From the NCBI GenBank assembly GCA_965657795.1, contig CBFHQJ010000003.1, positions 1-64,000 of the forward strand: a stretch of 64,000 nt of DNA. Reading direction: 5' to 3'. The first letter of the stretch is position 1. Each line of letters begins with the position of its first letter. The translations under genes and the position numbers were made by a program. Under the pieces are notes generated by a model that was not told the DNA's origin, did not search any database, and saw only the letters and a list, made by a program, of their open reading frames with translations. The DNA is from SW10 sp965657795 (GTDB lineage: Bacteria; Verrucomicrobiota; Verrucomicrobiia; Verrucomicrobiales; Akkermansiaceae). Shown here piece after piece: positions 52,798 to 61,825 of this stretch.

Positions 52798-53228
52798 TGG
52801 CGGAAATCGATCAGTTCGATGTCAAAGGTGAGTTCTCCGCCGGGTTTGCCCGGGTCGGGGTTCTCGCCATAGGCGAGATTGGCAGGGATCCAGAAACGAC
52901 GTTTCTCGCCCTTGGTCATGAGTTGCAGGCCTTCGGTCCATCCTTGAATGACTTCGTCTAGTTGAAATTCGGCGGGCTCCCCGCGTTTGTAGGAGCTATC
53001 AAAGACTTTGCCGTCCTTGGTCTTTCCTTCGTAGTGAACTTTGACCGTGCAGAGCGAATTGGGAGTGGGGCCTCCCTTGCCGGTGCGGAGAAGTTTGTGC
53101 TTTAGTCCGGAATAGGTTTTTTTGACTCCGGGTGGCAGTGGCTTGGTTGGCGGCGCTTCCTTCATGTTTTGGTTGCAGGACACCAAAGTGAGAGAGACGA
53201 GGAGTAAGATCGGGGTGACAATTTTCAT
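52794..53228 (-). CDS. FKBP-type peptidyl-prolyl isomerase lipoprotein
   Basis: 144 residues. The N-terminus MKIVTPILLLVSLTLVSC has a good lipobox with Cys 18, so the enzyme is lipid-anchored outside the cytoplasm. After a proline-rich linker comes a single FKBP domain (about 40-144) with VHYEGKTKDGKVFDSSYKRG, EFQLDEVIQGWTEGLQLM, GEKRRFWIPANLAYGE and TFDIELIDF, all the usual active-site segments. It catalyses cis-trans isomerisation of proline bonds and assists folding of exported proteins. First in a two-gene unit with the basic secretory peptidase. Confidence 0.95.
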   Translation of the reverse strand: MKIVTPILLLVSLTLVSCNQNMKEAPPTKPLPPGVKKTYSGLKHKLLRTGKGGPTPNSLCTVKVHYEGKTKDGKVFDSSYKRGEPAEFQLDEVIQGWTEGLQLMTKGEKRRFWIPANLAYGENPDPGKPGGELTFDIELIDFRQ

Positions 53229-53320
53229 GACGCGATGATGGAAGATGTTGGCATTCCGTCGAGTGGAATCAAGGAAGGATTAATGATTGGTTTCATGCAG
53301 CTGTTGTGCATTCTGGGTGG

Positions 53321-54526
53321 ATGAAACGTTCATTATTAGGTCTGTGTTTCGCGGCGCTTGCTTCTCCTTTGGTAGAAGCCGAACCATTGAAAATCTATAT
53401 TCTTTCTGGGCAATCGAATATGGAGGGACACGCCAAGCTTTCTTCATTCGATCACATTGGGATGGATCCCAAGACGGCTCCGATTTTGAAAGAGATGAGA
53501 GGGGAAAGTGGTGAGCCGGTTGAGCTGGATGATGTCTGGATCACTTACCGGACCGGGAAGGAAGGAGATCAGCCTGGAGTGGGTAAGTTGACGGCTGGAT
53601 TTGGCTCGCGACGGGTCTCCACGGAGCCGGGCGATAAGATTGGTCCGGAGTTCACCTTTGGGATCTATACTCACAAGCTGGTGAACGAGCCCGTTCTAAT
53701 CATCAAGACCGCTTGGGGTGGAAAGTCGATCAATACGGATTTTCGCCCGCCAAGTGCCGGACCCTATCAGTTCAATGAGAAGCAAATTGAGAACTACAAA
53801 AAGCAGGGCAAGGACTTGGCGAAGATCAAGGCGGAACGAGCCGAGGCCACGGGGTGCTATTATCGTATGATGATGGAACACGTGAAAACGGTTCTGGCTG
53901 ATCCCGGTAAGGTTCATCCTGCTTATAATGCCAAGGATGGTTATGAATTGGGCGGATTTGTCTGGTTTCAGGGGTGGAACGATATGGTCGATAGCGGGAC
54001 CTATCCGGAGCGAAGTCAGAAGGGTGGCTATGATGAATACAGCGAGGTGATGGCTCACTTCATCCGCGACGTTCGGAAGGATTTGAAAGCGCCCGAGCTG
54101 CCGTTCGTGATTGGTGTGATGGGGGCGGGTGGCCCGACTGATCTCTATGGTCCGAAGCAGCAACGTTACAAAAATACCCACCAATATTTCCGTGATGCCA
54201 TGGCAGCCCCTGCTTCACTTCCGGAGTTCAAAGGGAACGTCACTGCGGTTTTGACCGAGAAGTATTGGGATCCCGAGCTTGATGCGGTGGCCGAGAAGAG
54301 GGGACAGCTTCGCTCGAAAGAAAAGGAACTCAAGAAAGAGGGGCTTTCGAAAAAGGAGATTTCAGCTCAGCTTGAAAAATTAGAGGCCAAACTCTTTACG
54401 GAGCGAGATCGCGAGTTGCTCAAAGGGATCACCAACGCAGATTACCACTACAAGGGTTCTGCCAAAATCATGGCTCAAATCGGCAAGGCCTTCGCTGAAG
54501 CGGTGGAGGATTTGCGGAAGAAGTAA
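53321..54526 (+). CDS. SASA-domain carbohydrate esterase (sialate O-acetylesterase family)
   Basis: 401 residues from the ATG at 53321, which gives a signal peptide MKRSLLGLCFAALASPLVEA; a GTG five codons upstream is less likely. The SGNH-type nucleophile motif is IYILSGQSNMEGHA with Ser 32. LIIKTAWGGKSINTDF supplies the oxyanion glycine block, GGFVWFQGWNDM the QG(W/E) block, and NADYHYKGSAKIM the C-terminal His. A charged insertion (about 325-360; RSKEKELKKEGLSKKEISA) is coiled-coil prone. The family (PF03629) removes acetyl groups from sugars such as sialic acid or xylan. It is convergent with the CotH giant, with 7 bases between the stops. Confidence 0.91.
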   Translation: MKRSLLGLCFAALASPLVEAEPLKIYILSGQSNMEGHAKLSSFDHIGMDPKTAPILKEMRGESGEPVELDDVWITYRTGKEGDQPGVGKLTAGFGSRRVSTEPGDKIGPEFTFGIYTHKLVNEPVLIIKTAWGGKSINTDFRPPSAGPYQFNEKQIENYKKQGKDLAKIKAERAEATGCYYRMMMEHVKTVLADPGKVHPAYNAKDGYELGGFVWFQGWNDMVDSGTYPERSQKGGYDEYSEVMAHFIRDVRKDLKAPELPFVIGVMGAGGPTDLYGPKQQRYKNTHQYFRDAMAAPASLPEFKGNVTAVLTEKYWDPELDAVAEKRGQLRSKEKELKKEGLSKKEISAQLEKLEAKLFTERDRELLKGITNADYHYKGSAKIMAQIGKAFAEAVEDLRKK

Positions 54527-54533
54527 ATCTTCG

Positions 54534-57500
54534 CTACGGGAGTTTTAGAATTCGAATCCGGAAGTAACCGGAGCCAAGCCCAATCATGGTGGCTTGGTTC
54601 TGGCCTCCGATGATTTCTGTTGGAAGGGTGTTCCATTCCTTCAGATCCACTGAGTGCTCGAGCGAGATTTCGAGATCAGGGCGGCGTGCGCCAAGCGGAT
54701 AGCTGATCTCAAGGTTTGCCACATTCCTTTTGATGGAAATGAGGTCTTCTGAATCGCTGGTGAGCGGGTTTCGATCGAAGGCATATTCAAAAATGTTTGA
54801 GAGGGCATCACGGTCCGGGTTTGCATCGGTCGGATCCAGGCGCCAAAAATTCTGCCAGTCATCAAAGGACTGCAGCGTATCGAAGAGGCCGGGCGACGGG
54901 GGGATCGCCTGCCAATTAATATAGTCATTCCCGTAGGCTCTTTCGTTGATCTTACCGAGAGCGAGACCAGTGCCATCTGCGGCAATGTCCCAAGGTTGAT
55001 TATTGTCGTACTTGACCCGATCCACGCGAACGAAAGTTAAGGCTCCTAGTTTGTTGCGCGGTCCGGGGCGCTCCAGTTCGACGGTTTCGCCCCCGTTGTT
55101 GAGTTTGCCGTCGGTCCATTCCAGAACGACCAATTCGTCGTTGGGTTGGTAGAGGGAGCGGAAGAGCGCTTCGTCTTCGGTAAGCATGAAACGTTCCCCG
55201 GGACCGATCAGGAGATCAGTGGTGAATTGAAGTTCGATTCCACGGTCGATTCTCCAGCCAAGAAGTTGAATCGGATCATTACTTACGTTGAGGAGTTCAA
55301 GGTATTCGACAGCGCTGTGATACATGATTTCCGAAATGACAACCGGGCCCAGCCTGGGGAGTGAGTTGGTTGCACCCGGTGTCTGCCTTTCAAGTGGTAC
55401 GAAGTTGTAGGAATCGCTGCTTGGTTTGTAGTGGAAGCCATGAGTCTGACCTTCGAGTGAAGGACCAAATTCTTCCTCGAATCGATAATAGGTAAGTTGA
55501 TCTCCACTGGCTGAAGTGAGGTAGATTGTTTCCCCGGTGTCACTGAGGGCGAAAGCTTCGAGTCGTCCCGGGTCGGCGCTGTTTGCACCAAAGTGTTGAT
55601 CCTCGGCGAAGGTGAGAAAGCCACCGGCGGGGATCGTGGTGTCCGCGGGGATACGATACTTTTTGAGATTCAATTTTGAGTCGCTGAGGAACCAGCCCCC
55701 GATCTCAAATGGCTCATTGGTGCGATTGTAGAGTTCGATCCAATCGGACGCGTCACCGGAGTTTGCAAGGATCTCGTTGATGACGACGGTTGGGGTTTGA
55801 TCGAAGGGGTAGTCGTCGGCTGAGTAGAGGTAGAGAGCTCCAATGTCGGCCCGAGTCCCATCGGGGTCTTCCTGGTGGGACGGGTCACCGGCATCGCGGG
55901 CGGGCGAATCGGGAGTGATTTCGAAATTCAGAGATTCCACATTCACAAAAAGCGGATCGGCCAACAAGTTGTTGGTTCCGGGAAGGGGAGTGGTGTCGCT
56001 CAAGCTATAGGCGACCGTGATTGTGGAATAGAGGTCACTGGTGACGGCTTGTTCGCACTGTGAAAAGATGGTGTTTGTGACAAAGGCCTCTCCGCCACCG
56101 CCACCGAAGTTTTTTTCATAAACGGCGATTCCTTCACCGCAATCGACGATGGTGTTTTGATCAACAATTACGGAAGAACCCGTGTCCTTCACGGCGATTC
56201 CAAGCGGACACCCAACGATGAGGTTGTTCTTGATGATGATCGTGGAGCCTTGTCCCACGGAGATCCCCTTGTCCGAGTTGTAGAAAATAGAATTCCCTTC
56301 GATGAGGCAATTCACACATTGCTCTCCGATATCGATTCCGTCGCTGTTGAAGCCCCGGAAGTCATACATGCGGCAGTCGCGTATGACACCATCGACCACG
56401 CCATCGTAGTCGATGGCATCGGTGTCGGGAGAGCTGTTGCCAATGAAGGTGCAACGTGTGGTTTCAGCACGACCTTGCTTTACGTTGAGGCCATCTCCGG
56501 TGAGGGGAATGGAGATGAGCGAATCGCGCAGGATCATGTTGCCGCCCCGGAAAAAAAGCGGGCCCCTTGATTCGCTGATATCAATGAAGTGCATTTCAAC
56601 TTCGGCATTGAGTCCGGAGATGGCGGAGGGATAGGTGAGGGGATCTTTTCCCCTTGAGGCATTCCTGACGACGAGATGATTGAGGATTGAGTTTTTCGTC
56701 GTTTCCTCGAATGAGAGACCACCCCAAGCCTTACCTTGGTGGCCCTTGAAATGAACTTTTGCCTCGGCCGTTCCAGCGATGATCAAAGTTCCCAAAATAC
56801 GGAGATTGATGTCTTTTTGAAATTCAAGAGTGACTCCGGGATTGATTGTGAGAGTGGTGCCGGAATTGACGATCAGATCGTCGGTCACGATGTAGGGAGA
56901 GTTTTCCGGAGTCAAATTTGCGTCGGTCAATAAGGCTCCGCCAAGTTCGGTTGAAGTCTCCGGAACGAAGTGGGCGGTTATGGTGGTCTCACCGGAAAAA
57001 GTGAGGTTCGTTTTGGCGTCGCCACCAACTCCGGACCAGTGGGAAAATCTAAAGCCGGGTGCCGGAATTGCTTCGAGATCAGCCGGGGTGTTTTCGAAGG
57101 CCGGGAAGGTTTGTGCCTCGAGTGTGACTCCTGCGAATTTAAAGCGGCCTTCTCCTGCAGTGGCGAGGGTGAGGTTGGCCAGAGGGTGACTTACGGTGTT
57201 GTTTCCAATGTCATTGAGGAAGCGTTCGTCCTGCAGATCGACGTAGGTTTTCATTCGTTCGAGAGAAGAGGTGTAGCTTTCTTCGCCGGGTGTGGACCAA
57301 CGGGTAAATTGGCGGGGGATTTCGGGAGCTGCGGCAGCGCCCAGGGTGTCAATTAGCCTCTTGATTCTCTCGGTCGAAAGGGTCGATGCCCGATGGGCGG
57401 CTGCTCTCTGGGCAAGCCGGTTGCGGAACTGAGGAATGCCTCGTAGTCTGCTTACGGTGGTTTCTCCTCCGATGAAGCCGGAGACAGTTGAGCCCATTGA

Positions 57501-60182
57501 AGAGTTTCCAAAAGTTCGATCCATATCGGGCAAAAACCAACGCCATTTACCTCCGCTACGATTGTCCTTCCAGGCCTCGCGGTTGCCCTGCCAGCTGGTG
57601 TTGCCACCGAAGGTTTCACAAATTGTGAAGTCGATCAGGCTGTCGACATTGATTTCGGATTCGATCACTTCCCATCCTTCCGGGCTGGAAATACCAGCAG
57701 TGCCGAGGAAAACGAAAAATTCGAGCCAGTCGTCGGTGCTGCCGTTTTCGAGCAGCACTCTGCTTCGATCAAAGCGAATATGATCGTAGTCGCCATCGTC
57801 GGTGCCATATTCCTGGAAGAACCAGTTGTCATCCCAGCGATCGCGGATGTTGTAAAGTCCCCAGTAGTTGCCGTTGATGAACATCGCCGACGGTCGGTAG
57901 CGGTTGGTCTCGACCTCCATACGGCCGTCCACAATCGCGTTCCAGATGGCATCGGTCAGGTGGGCCTTCCCCCAATCATCCCCGCCTTCACGAAGCGTTA
58001 GGGCCGTGAATGTTCCAACCCCCGAATCAGGGAAAAGATTGTAGTTGAGAGCATCGTCTCCATAACGCCCCCTGATCGCAAAGTTTAAGGCCTTTTGAGG
58101 ATGAGCGAGAAAGTTGTTTTCACCCCCGAGTCGAAAGCCTCCGTTGATGGCAAATCCCGCACTTCCATCGGCCGGAAAAAACTCGAGATGGCCGGGTGCG
58201 TCCACTCCTTTGTGGATATTTCCTCCCCGGGCATCGCGCTCTCCATAAATTCCGAAATCAGAATCGAACAATGTATCATCAGGGGCGGTGACCGATATGA
58301 TGGGGAGGCCGTTGTCGAACGACTCTCCCACAAAATAAGTTTGGGTGACGATTTGGCTGGGAACTTGGCCGATACCAAAAGTGCGCGCCCTGACTACGGT
58401 TGTTCCTGTGAGTTCGACGGGGCCGGTATAAACCGGTGAAGATGCAGTAGGGTTCGAGCCATCCGTGGTGAAGCGGATCTGGCCGCCAGAGGAGGTGAGG
58501 GTGATGGTAGGGGGGAGTTCGAAAAGTCCCGCGGCCGGAGTGATTACCGGACTAGCGTTGGTGGCGCGGATGTTTGAAATCAAGGGGCTGATGTTTGCTT
58601 GTCCCGGTGTCGGTTGGGCCATGAAAACCCATGAGGCAGGATTGATGATGGCTCTCCCGTATGAGACATCATCAATTTGTTGACCGATGGTAACGTGATC
58701 CAATTGTGTGAGAGTGGATCCCAATTCAATATCGAGTGATGCGTCAAAGCGCATCGCGGGAGAGGTTGAAGAGGCGAGAGTGACAAAGGCGGCGATTGTA
58801 TTGACTCCTTCAGTGAGCTGATCCGGGGGAAGGGTGACGGATTGGTAAAGATTGGCTTCGGTCTCGGTAGTCGGATTGAAATTACTCCGATGAATTTCGT
58901 CTCCATTGAGATAGAAAGCCACGCCATCATCGGCGAGATATGTGAGAACAAGGGCGCGGACCTCATCGATTTCATCAAGGGTGAAATTTTTGCGGAAGTA
59001 AGTGCCCTTTATTTTGTCTCCCGCATCGTCTCCAAAGGAGGTTTCAGTTTGAAAGTCAGTGATTTGTCCGTCATTGGCAAAATAGCCAAGAGGAGCCTCT
59101 CCTGATTGCCAGGCCGAGTCGTCGAACTCGAGGGAGGTCCAATTTGCCGGAGGTGCGATGCCGCTATCCAAATAGGACCATTGGTTGACTCCAAAGTCAG
59201 AGCCGACTGAAATCGTATCTTGATTGTTGGGTTCCGGAATCTCGATGAGGTAATGAAAATCAAAGAAGAGATCGTCGCTTGCGACGTTTGCCTGATGGAC
59301 CTCGATCGCCCATACGTTTTCACCAGGGAGGAGTTGTTCTTCGGAAACGAAGAATACCAACCGACGGGTGTTGGTGTAGGGCGTGATCGCGCTGAGAGCC
59401 GGCGTGTATTCCGAGATCGGACCGTCGGGAAGATTGTCTCGCGAAATTTCCTGTCCATTCAGGTGAATGATCACACCATCATTAAAATGACAGGAAAAGC
59501 TAACCGGTGTTGGTTGTGTTCCCTCCGGGGAGGCGGGCAAGGTGAAGTTTTGGCGGAAGTAGGTCGTGATCGGTTTTGCGGCTGGATTTGGACCGAATCC
59601 AACTTCGGTCTCGATGCCAGGCAATGCCGGTTCCCCGTGCCCAAAAATGCCACTCCGAGTGCTCCATGCCGAGTCATCAAAGGTTGGGTTTTGCCACCCT
59701 ACCAAATTCCAGTTGAATGCCTGGTCAAAATAGGTCCACTCTGAATTTTTCGGGAAGACCTCCCGCCTCTCGCGTTGATCCCGGCTCAGGAAAATTTCTT
59801 CTCCACCTGATGAGAGTTTGAAGTTGGTGTGGTGAAATTGAGTGGTAAACGCTCTGCCCCCAACATAGTTGCGGGTATGCTCGGTTCCCTTGGGGCTGTC
59901 ATAGCCGTCAGCGACAACTACGAGATGCTCGAATGGACCCAGTATGGCATCATGAGCAAAAGCCCACTTGCCGGGGTTGTCAGGATCATCACTGAGGTAG
60001 TAACCGTGCAAAGATTCCGGCTGTGACGAGTCATTGTAAACCTCGATCCAATCCGGGTAGTCCTCGAAGTCCATCGCGTTTGGGAAGGCCCTCACGTTGG
60101 AGGCCATCACTTCGTTGATTCTAACCTCGGCAGTTGCGTTCCACGACAGGGCTACTGCAAAAAAGGCGGGGGCAAACCTCAT
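54534..60182 (-). CDS. Giant CotH-kinase / lamin-tail / beta-helix exported protein
   Basis: 1882 residues from the ATG at 60182 (MRFAPAFFAVALSWNATAEV signal). In order: a lamin tail domain (about 20-130; VRINEVMASNVRAFPNAMDF), two PA14-like sandwiches (about 180-330 and 340-490; DGVIIHLNGQEISRDNL, DGVAFYLNGDEIHRSNF), a chitobiase C-terminal type domain (about 550-600; GGQIRFTTDGSNPTASSPVY), a CotH kinase-like domain (about 640-960; FINGNYWGLYNIRDRWDDNWF and KWRWFLPDMDRTFGN), a right-handed beta-helix (about 1070-1330) and two more lamin tail domains near 1360-1700. The C-terminal sandwich ends YFRIRILKLP. CotH of Bacillus phosphorylates spore-coat proteins; large Verrucomicrobiota versions are uncharacterised. 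It may phosphorylate or assemble surface proteins. Confidence 0.92.
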   Translation of the reverse strand: MRFAPAFFAVALSWNATAEVRINEVMASNVRAFPNAMDFEDYPDWIEVYNDSSQPESLHGYYLSDDPDNPGKWAFAHDAILGPFEHLVVVADGYDSPKGTEHTRNYVGGRAFTTQFHHTNFKLSSGGEEIFLSRDQRERREVFPKNSEWTYFDQAFNWNLVGWQNPTFDDSAWSTRSGIFGHGEPALPGIETEVGFGPNPAAKPITTYFRQNFTLPASPEGTQPTPVSFSCHFNDGVIIHLNGQEISRDNLPDGPISEYTPALSAITPYTNTRRLVFFVSEEQLLPGENVWAIEVHQANVASDDLFFDFHYLIEIPEPNNQDTISVGSDFGVNQWSYLDSGIAPPANWTSLEFDDSAWQSGEAPLGYFANDGQITDFQTETSFGDDAGDKIKGTYFRKNFTLDEIDEVRALVLTYLADDGVAFYLNGDEIHRSNFNPTTETEANLYQSVTLPPDQLTEGVNTIAAFVTLASSTSPAMRFDASLDIELGSTLTQLDHVTIGQQIDDVSYGRAIINPASWVFMAQPTPGQANISPLISNIRATNASPVITPAAGLFELPPTITLTSSGGQIRFTTDGSNPTASSPVYTGPVELTGTTVVRARTFGIGQVPSQIVTQTYFVGESFDNGLPIISVTAPDDTLFDSDFGIYGERDARGGNIHKGVDAPGHLEFFPADGSAGFAINGGFRLGGENNFLAHPQKALNFAIRGRYGDDALNYNLFPDSGVGTFTALTLREGGDDWGKAHLTDAIWNAIVDGRMEVETNRYRPSAMFINGNYWGLYNIRDRWDDNWFFQEYGTDDGDYDHIRFDRSRVLLENGSTDDWLEFFVFLGTAGISSPEGWEVIESEINVDSLIDFTICETFGGNTSWQGNREAWKDNRSGGKWRWFLPDMDRTFGNSSMGSTVSGFIGGETTVSRLRGIPQFRNRLAQRAAAHRASTLSTERIKRLIDTLGAAAAPEIPRQFTRWSTPGEESYTSSLERMKTYVDLQDERFLNDIGNNTVSHPLANLTLATAGEGRFKFAGVTLEAQTFPAFENTPADLEAIPAPGFRFSHWSGVGGDAKTNLTFSGETTITAHFVPETSTELGGALLTDANLTPENSPYIVTDDLIVNSGTTLTINPGVTLEFQKDINLRILGTLIIAGTAEAKVHFKGHQGKAWGGLSFEETTKNSILNHLVVRNASRGKDPLTYPSAISGLNAEVEMHFIDISESRGPLFFRGGNMILRDSLISIPLTGDGLNVKQGRAETTRCTFIGNSSPDTDAIDYDGVVDGVIRDCRMYDFRGFNSDGIDIGEQCVNCLIEGNSIFYNSDKGISVGQGSTIIIKNNLIVGCPLGIAVKDTGSSVIVDQNTIVDCGEGIAVYEKNFGGGGGEAFVTNTIFSQCEQAVTSDLYSTITVAYSLSDTTPLPGTNNLLADPLFVNVESLNFEITPDSPARDAGDPSHQEDPDGTRADIGALYLYSADDYPFDQTPTVVINEILANSGDASDWIELYNRTNEPFEIGGWFLSDSKLNLKKYRIPADTTIPAGGFLTFAEDQHFGANSADPGRLEAFALSDTGETIYLTSASGDQLTYYRFEEEFGPSLEGQTHGFHYKPSSDSYNFVPLERQTPGATNSLPRLGPVVISEIMYHSAVEYLELLNVSNDPIQLLGWRIDRGIELQFTTDLLIGPGERFMLTEDEALFRSLYQPNDELVVLEWTDGKLNNGGETVELERPGPRNKLGALTFVRVDRVKYDNNQPWDIAADGTGLALGKINERAYGNDYINWQAIPPSPGLFDTLQSFDDWQNFWRLDPTDANPDRDALSNIFEYAFDRNPLTSDSEDLISIKRNVANLEISYPLGARRPDLEISLEHSVDLKEWNTLPTEIIGGQNQATMIGLGSGYFRIRILKLP

Positions 60183-60235
60183 GACATGATTAAACTTCTC
60201 TTTGGGTGCCGCGTCAAAGATGGAATAGGTCCAAC

Positions 60236-60268
60236 AAAAAAACGGGCTCCGCCATTGCGAAGCCCGTT
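60236..60268 (-). terminator. Terminator of the PQQ-propeller operon
   Basis: An 8-bp stem (60241-60248 with 60261-60268, arm aacgggct) with a 12-base loop is followed on the minus strand by seven T. It lies 24 bases after the stop of the 499-residue propeller protein and separates that operon from the CotH gene, whose ATG is 54 bases further on. Confidence 0.88.
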
Positions 60269-60291
60269 TGAAAGTTTGCTTTCGGGATGAC

Positions 60292-61791
60292 TTACTTCCC
60301 GATCGCGTAGAGGTGGGTCTGGGTGGCGACATAGACAACGCCATTTGCAACCACCGCGCTACTGTAAATCGGAGCAGGGAACTCGATGGTGGCAAGTGAC
60401 TTGAGCTCCTTGCCAGCTTTCAGGATGTGAAGTTCGCCGTCCTCAGTTCCGAGCCACACCTTGCCATCGGCAACGAGAGTGGATCCCCAGATGCGCGACT
60501 GGGTTTCGTGAGTCCAATACAGCTTGCCGGTTTTTCCGTCGAAGCAGTGAATGTCGCCATCATACTCGGCGGCGTAAACGAGGCCATTAGCCACGCTGAC
60601 GGTCGAGATGGAGCGGCCGGTGTCCTTGGAGGTCCACTTGGCTTTGCCGTCTGGTCCGATGCAGGTGATCTGTCCCACTCCGTCGCCGTGCTCGGGATCC
60701 TGGCCAATGATGGCGTAAACGAGTCCGTCGGAAATAACGGTGGTTCCGATCACTTCGGATGGTCCGGCGTAGGTGGCATACTTGATGGGCTTGCCTTCCT
60801 TCTCGCGGTATTCGGCAGGATTGCAGTCGTGGCGCCAGAGTTCTTTGAAGACGTCAAAGCCTTCCTCGTCTTTTACGGGTTTGGGATCAAAGGCATAAGT
60901 GAATCCGTCACCTCCACCCCAGACGATGGCTTCCTTGCCCCCAATTTTTCCATAAGCGGGTGAGGACCAACTGGCGTGAAGAACACGAGTGGAAACTCCG
61001 GAGGCTTCCTCGCCGAGGAGCTTGCCGGTTTTCTTGTCGAGCCCAACAAGAGCAGGAGAGTTGGGTGACGGGATGTTGGTGTGAGACCAATCAACGCCGT
61101 TCGAAGTGGCGGTGTAAAGGACGTCACCGACAACGACAGGCGAGCAGGAAGAAACGTTGTGAGGGAAGATGCCAAGCTCTTCGCGCATGTCGTAAATCCA
61201 GATGATATCGGCGTGCTGTTTGGTCACTTCGACCACTTCGTCTTTGACCGCCATATATTTGGCCTCGTCCTTAAATGGTCCATCGTTCCCGTTGGCCATT
61301 CCCTCGGTGTCGAGGCAGACGACTTCGCCACGGTTGGTGACGAGCCACATACGATTGCCTTCGACAGCAGGGGAGGAGCAAAGTCCGACGTATTCCCAGT
61401 CGCTGACCTTACCGGCGCCGAGCTTGGGGATGATGAGCTGCCATTCAAATGAGCCGTCTTTTTCGTCGAAGGCCATGAGGACTCCGCGGTCACCTTTTTG
61501 GGCTTCGTTGCGAGGCGACTCGTTGTTGGTTCCGACGTAGACTTTTCCGCCGGCAATGACGGTGTTGCCATAGGCCTGGGAGCCAAGTTTGGCAGCCCAT
61601 TTGATGTTTTTGGCGCTGTCGAGGACGGCGGCTTCGGTTTCGTCATCCAGCTCACCGGGGTTGATGTCAGTGGGAAGGTCTTTTGACTCGCCGACCATGT
61701 TACGGGTCGGATCGTTTCCCCACATCGGCCAGTCCTTGGCGGCGGCGGTGAGGGTGAGTCCTGAGAGGAGCAGTGCGGTAGTGGTTTTCAT
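60292..61791 (-). CDS. Exported PQQ-like beta-propeller protein
   Basis: 499 residues from the ATG at 61791 (MKTTTALLLSGLTLTAAA signal); the longer ORF upstream runs into the neighbouring gene. After DWPMWGNDPTRNM, a typical opening for these proteins, eight-bladed propeller repeats follow with the pattern GKVYVGT, RGEVVCLD, DGLVYAIIGQDPE, DGDIHCFDGKTGKLYWTHE, KVWLGTEDGELHIL. Members bind PQQ as dehydrogenases or act as scaffolds like BamB; the Trp-docking residues of true quinoprotein dehydrogenases cannot be confirmed by eye. It ends at a strong terminator and follows the next propeller gene after 34 bases, so the two form an operon. Confidence 0.9.
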   Translation of the reverse strand: MKTTTALLLSGLTLTAAAKDWPMWGNDPTRNMVGESKDLPTDINPGELDDETEAAVLDSAKNIKWAAKLGSQAYGNTVIAGGKVYVGTNNESPRNEAQKGDRGVLMAFDEKDGSFEWQLIIPKLGAGKVSDWEYVGLCSSPAVEGNRMWLVTNRGEVVCLDTEGMANGNDGPFKDEAKYMAVKDEVVEVTKQHADIIWIYDMREELGIFPHNVSSCSPVVVGDVLYTATSNGVDWSHTNIPSPNSPALVGLDKKTGKLLGEEASGVSTRVLHASWSSPAYGKIGGKEAIVWGGGDGFTYAFDPKPVKDEEGFDVFKELWRHDCNPAEYREKEGKPIKYATYAGPSEVIGTTVISDGLVYAIIGQDPEHGDGVGQITCIGPDGKAKWTSKDTGRSISTVSVANGLVYAAEYDGDIHCFDGKTGKLYWTHETQSRIWGSTLVADGKVWLGTEDGELHILKAGKELKSLATIEFPAPIYSSAVVANGVVYVATQTHLYAIGK

Positions 61792-61825
61792 GGTTCCAAA
61801 AGTTAAAAGGTGGGGTGCCGCAGGC

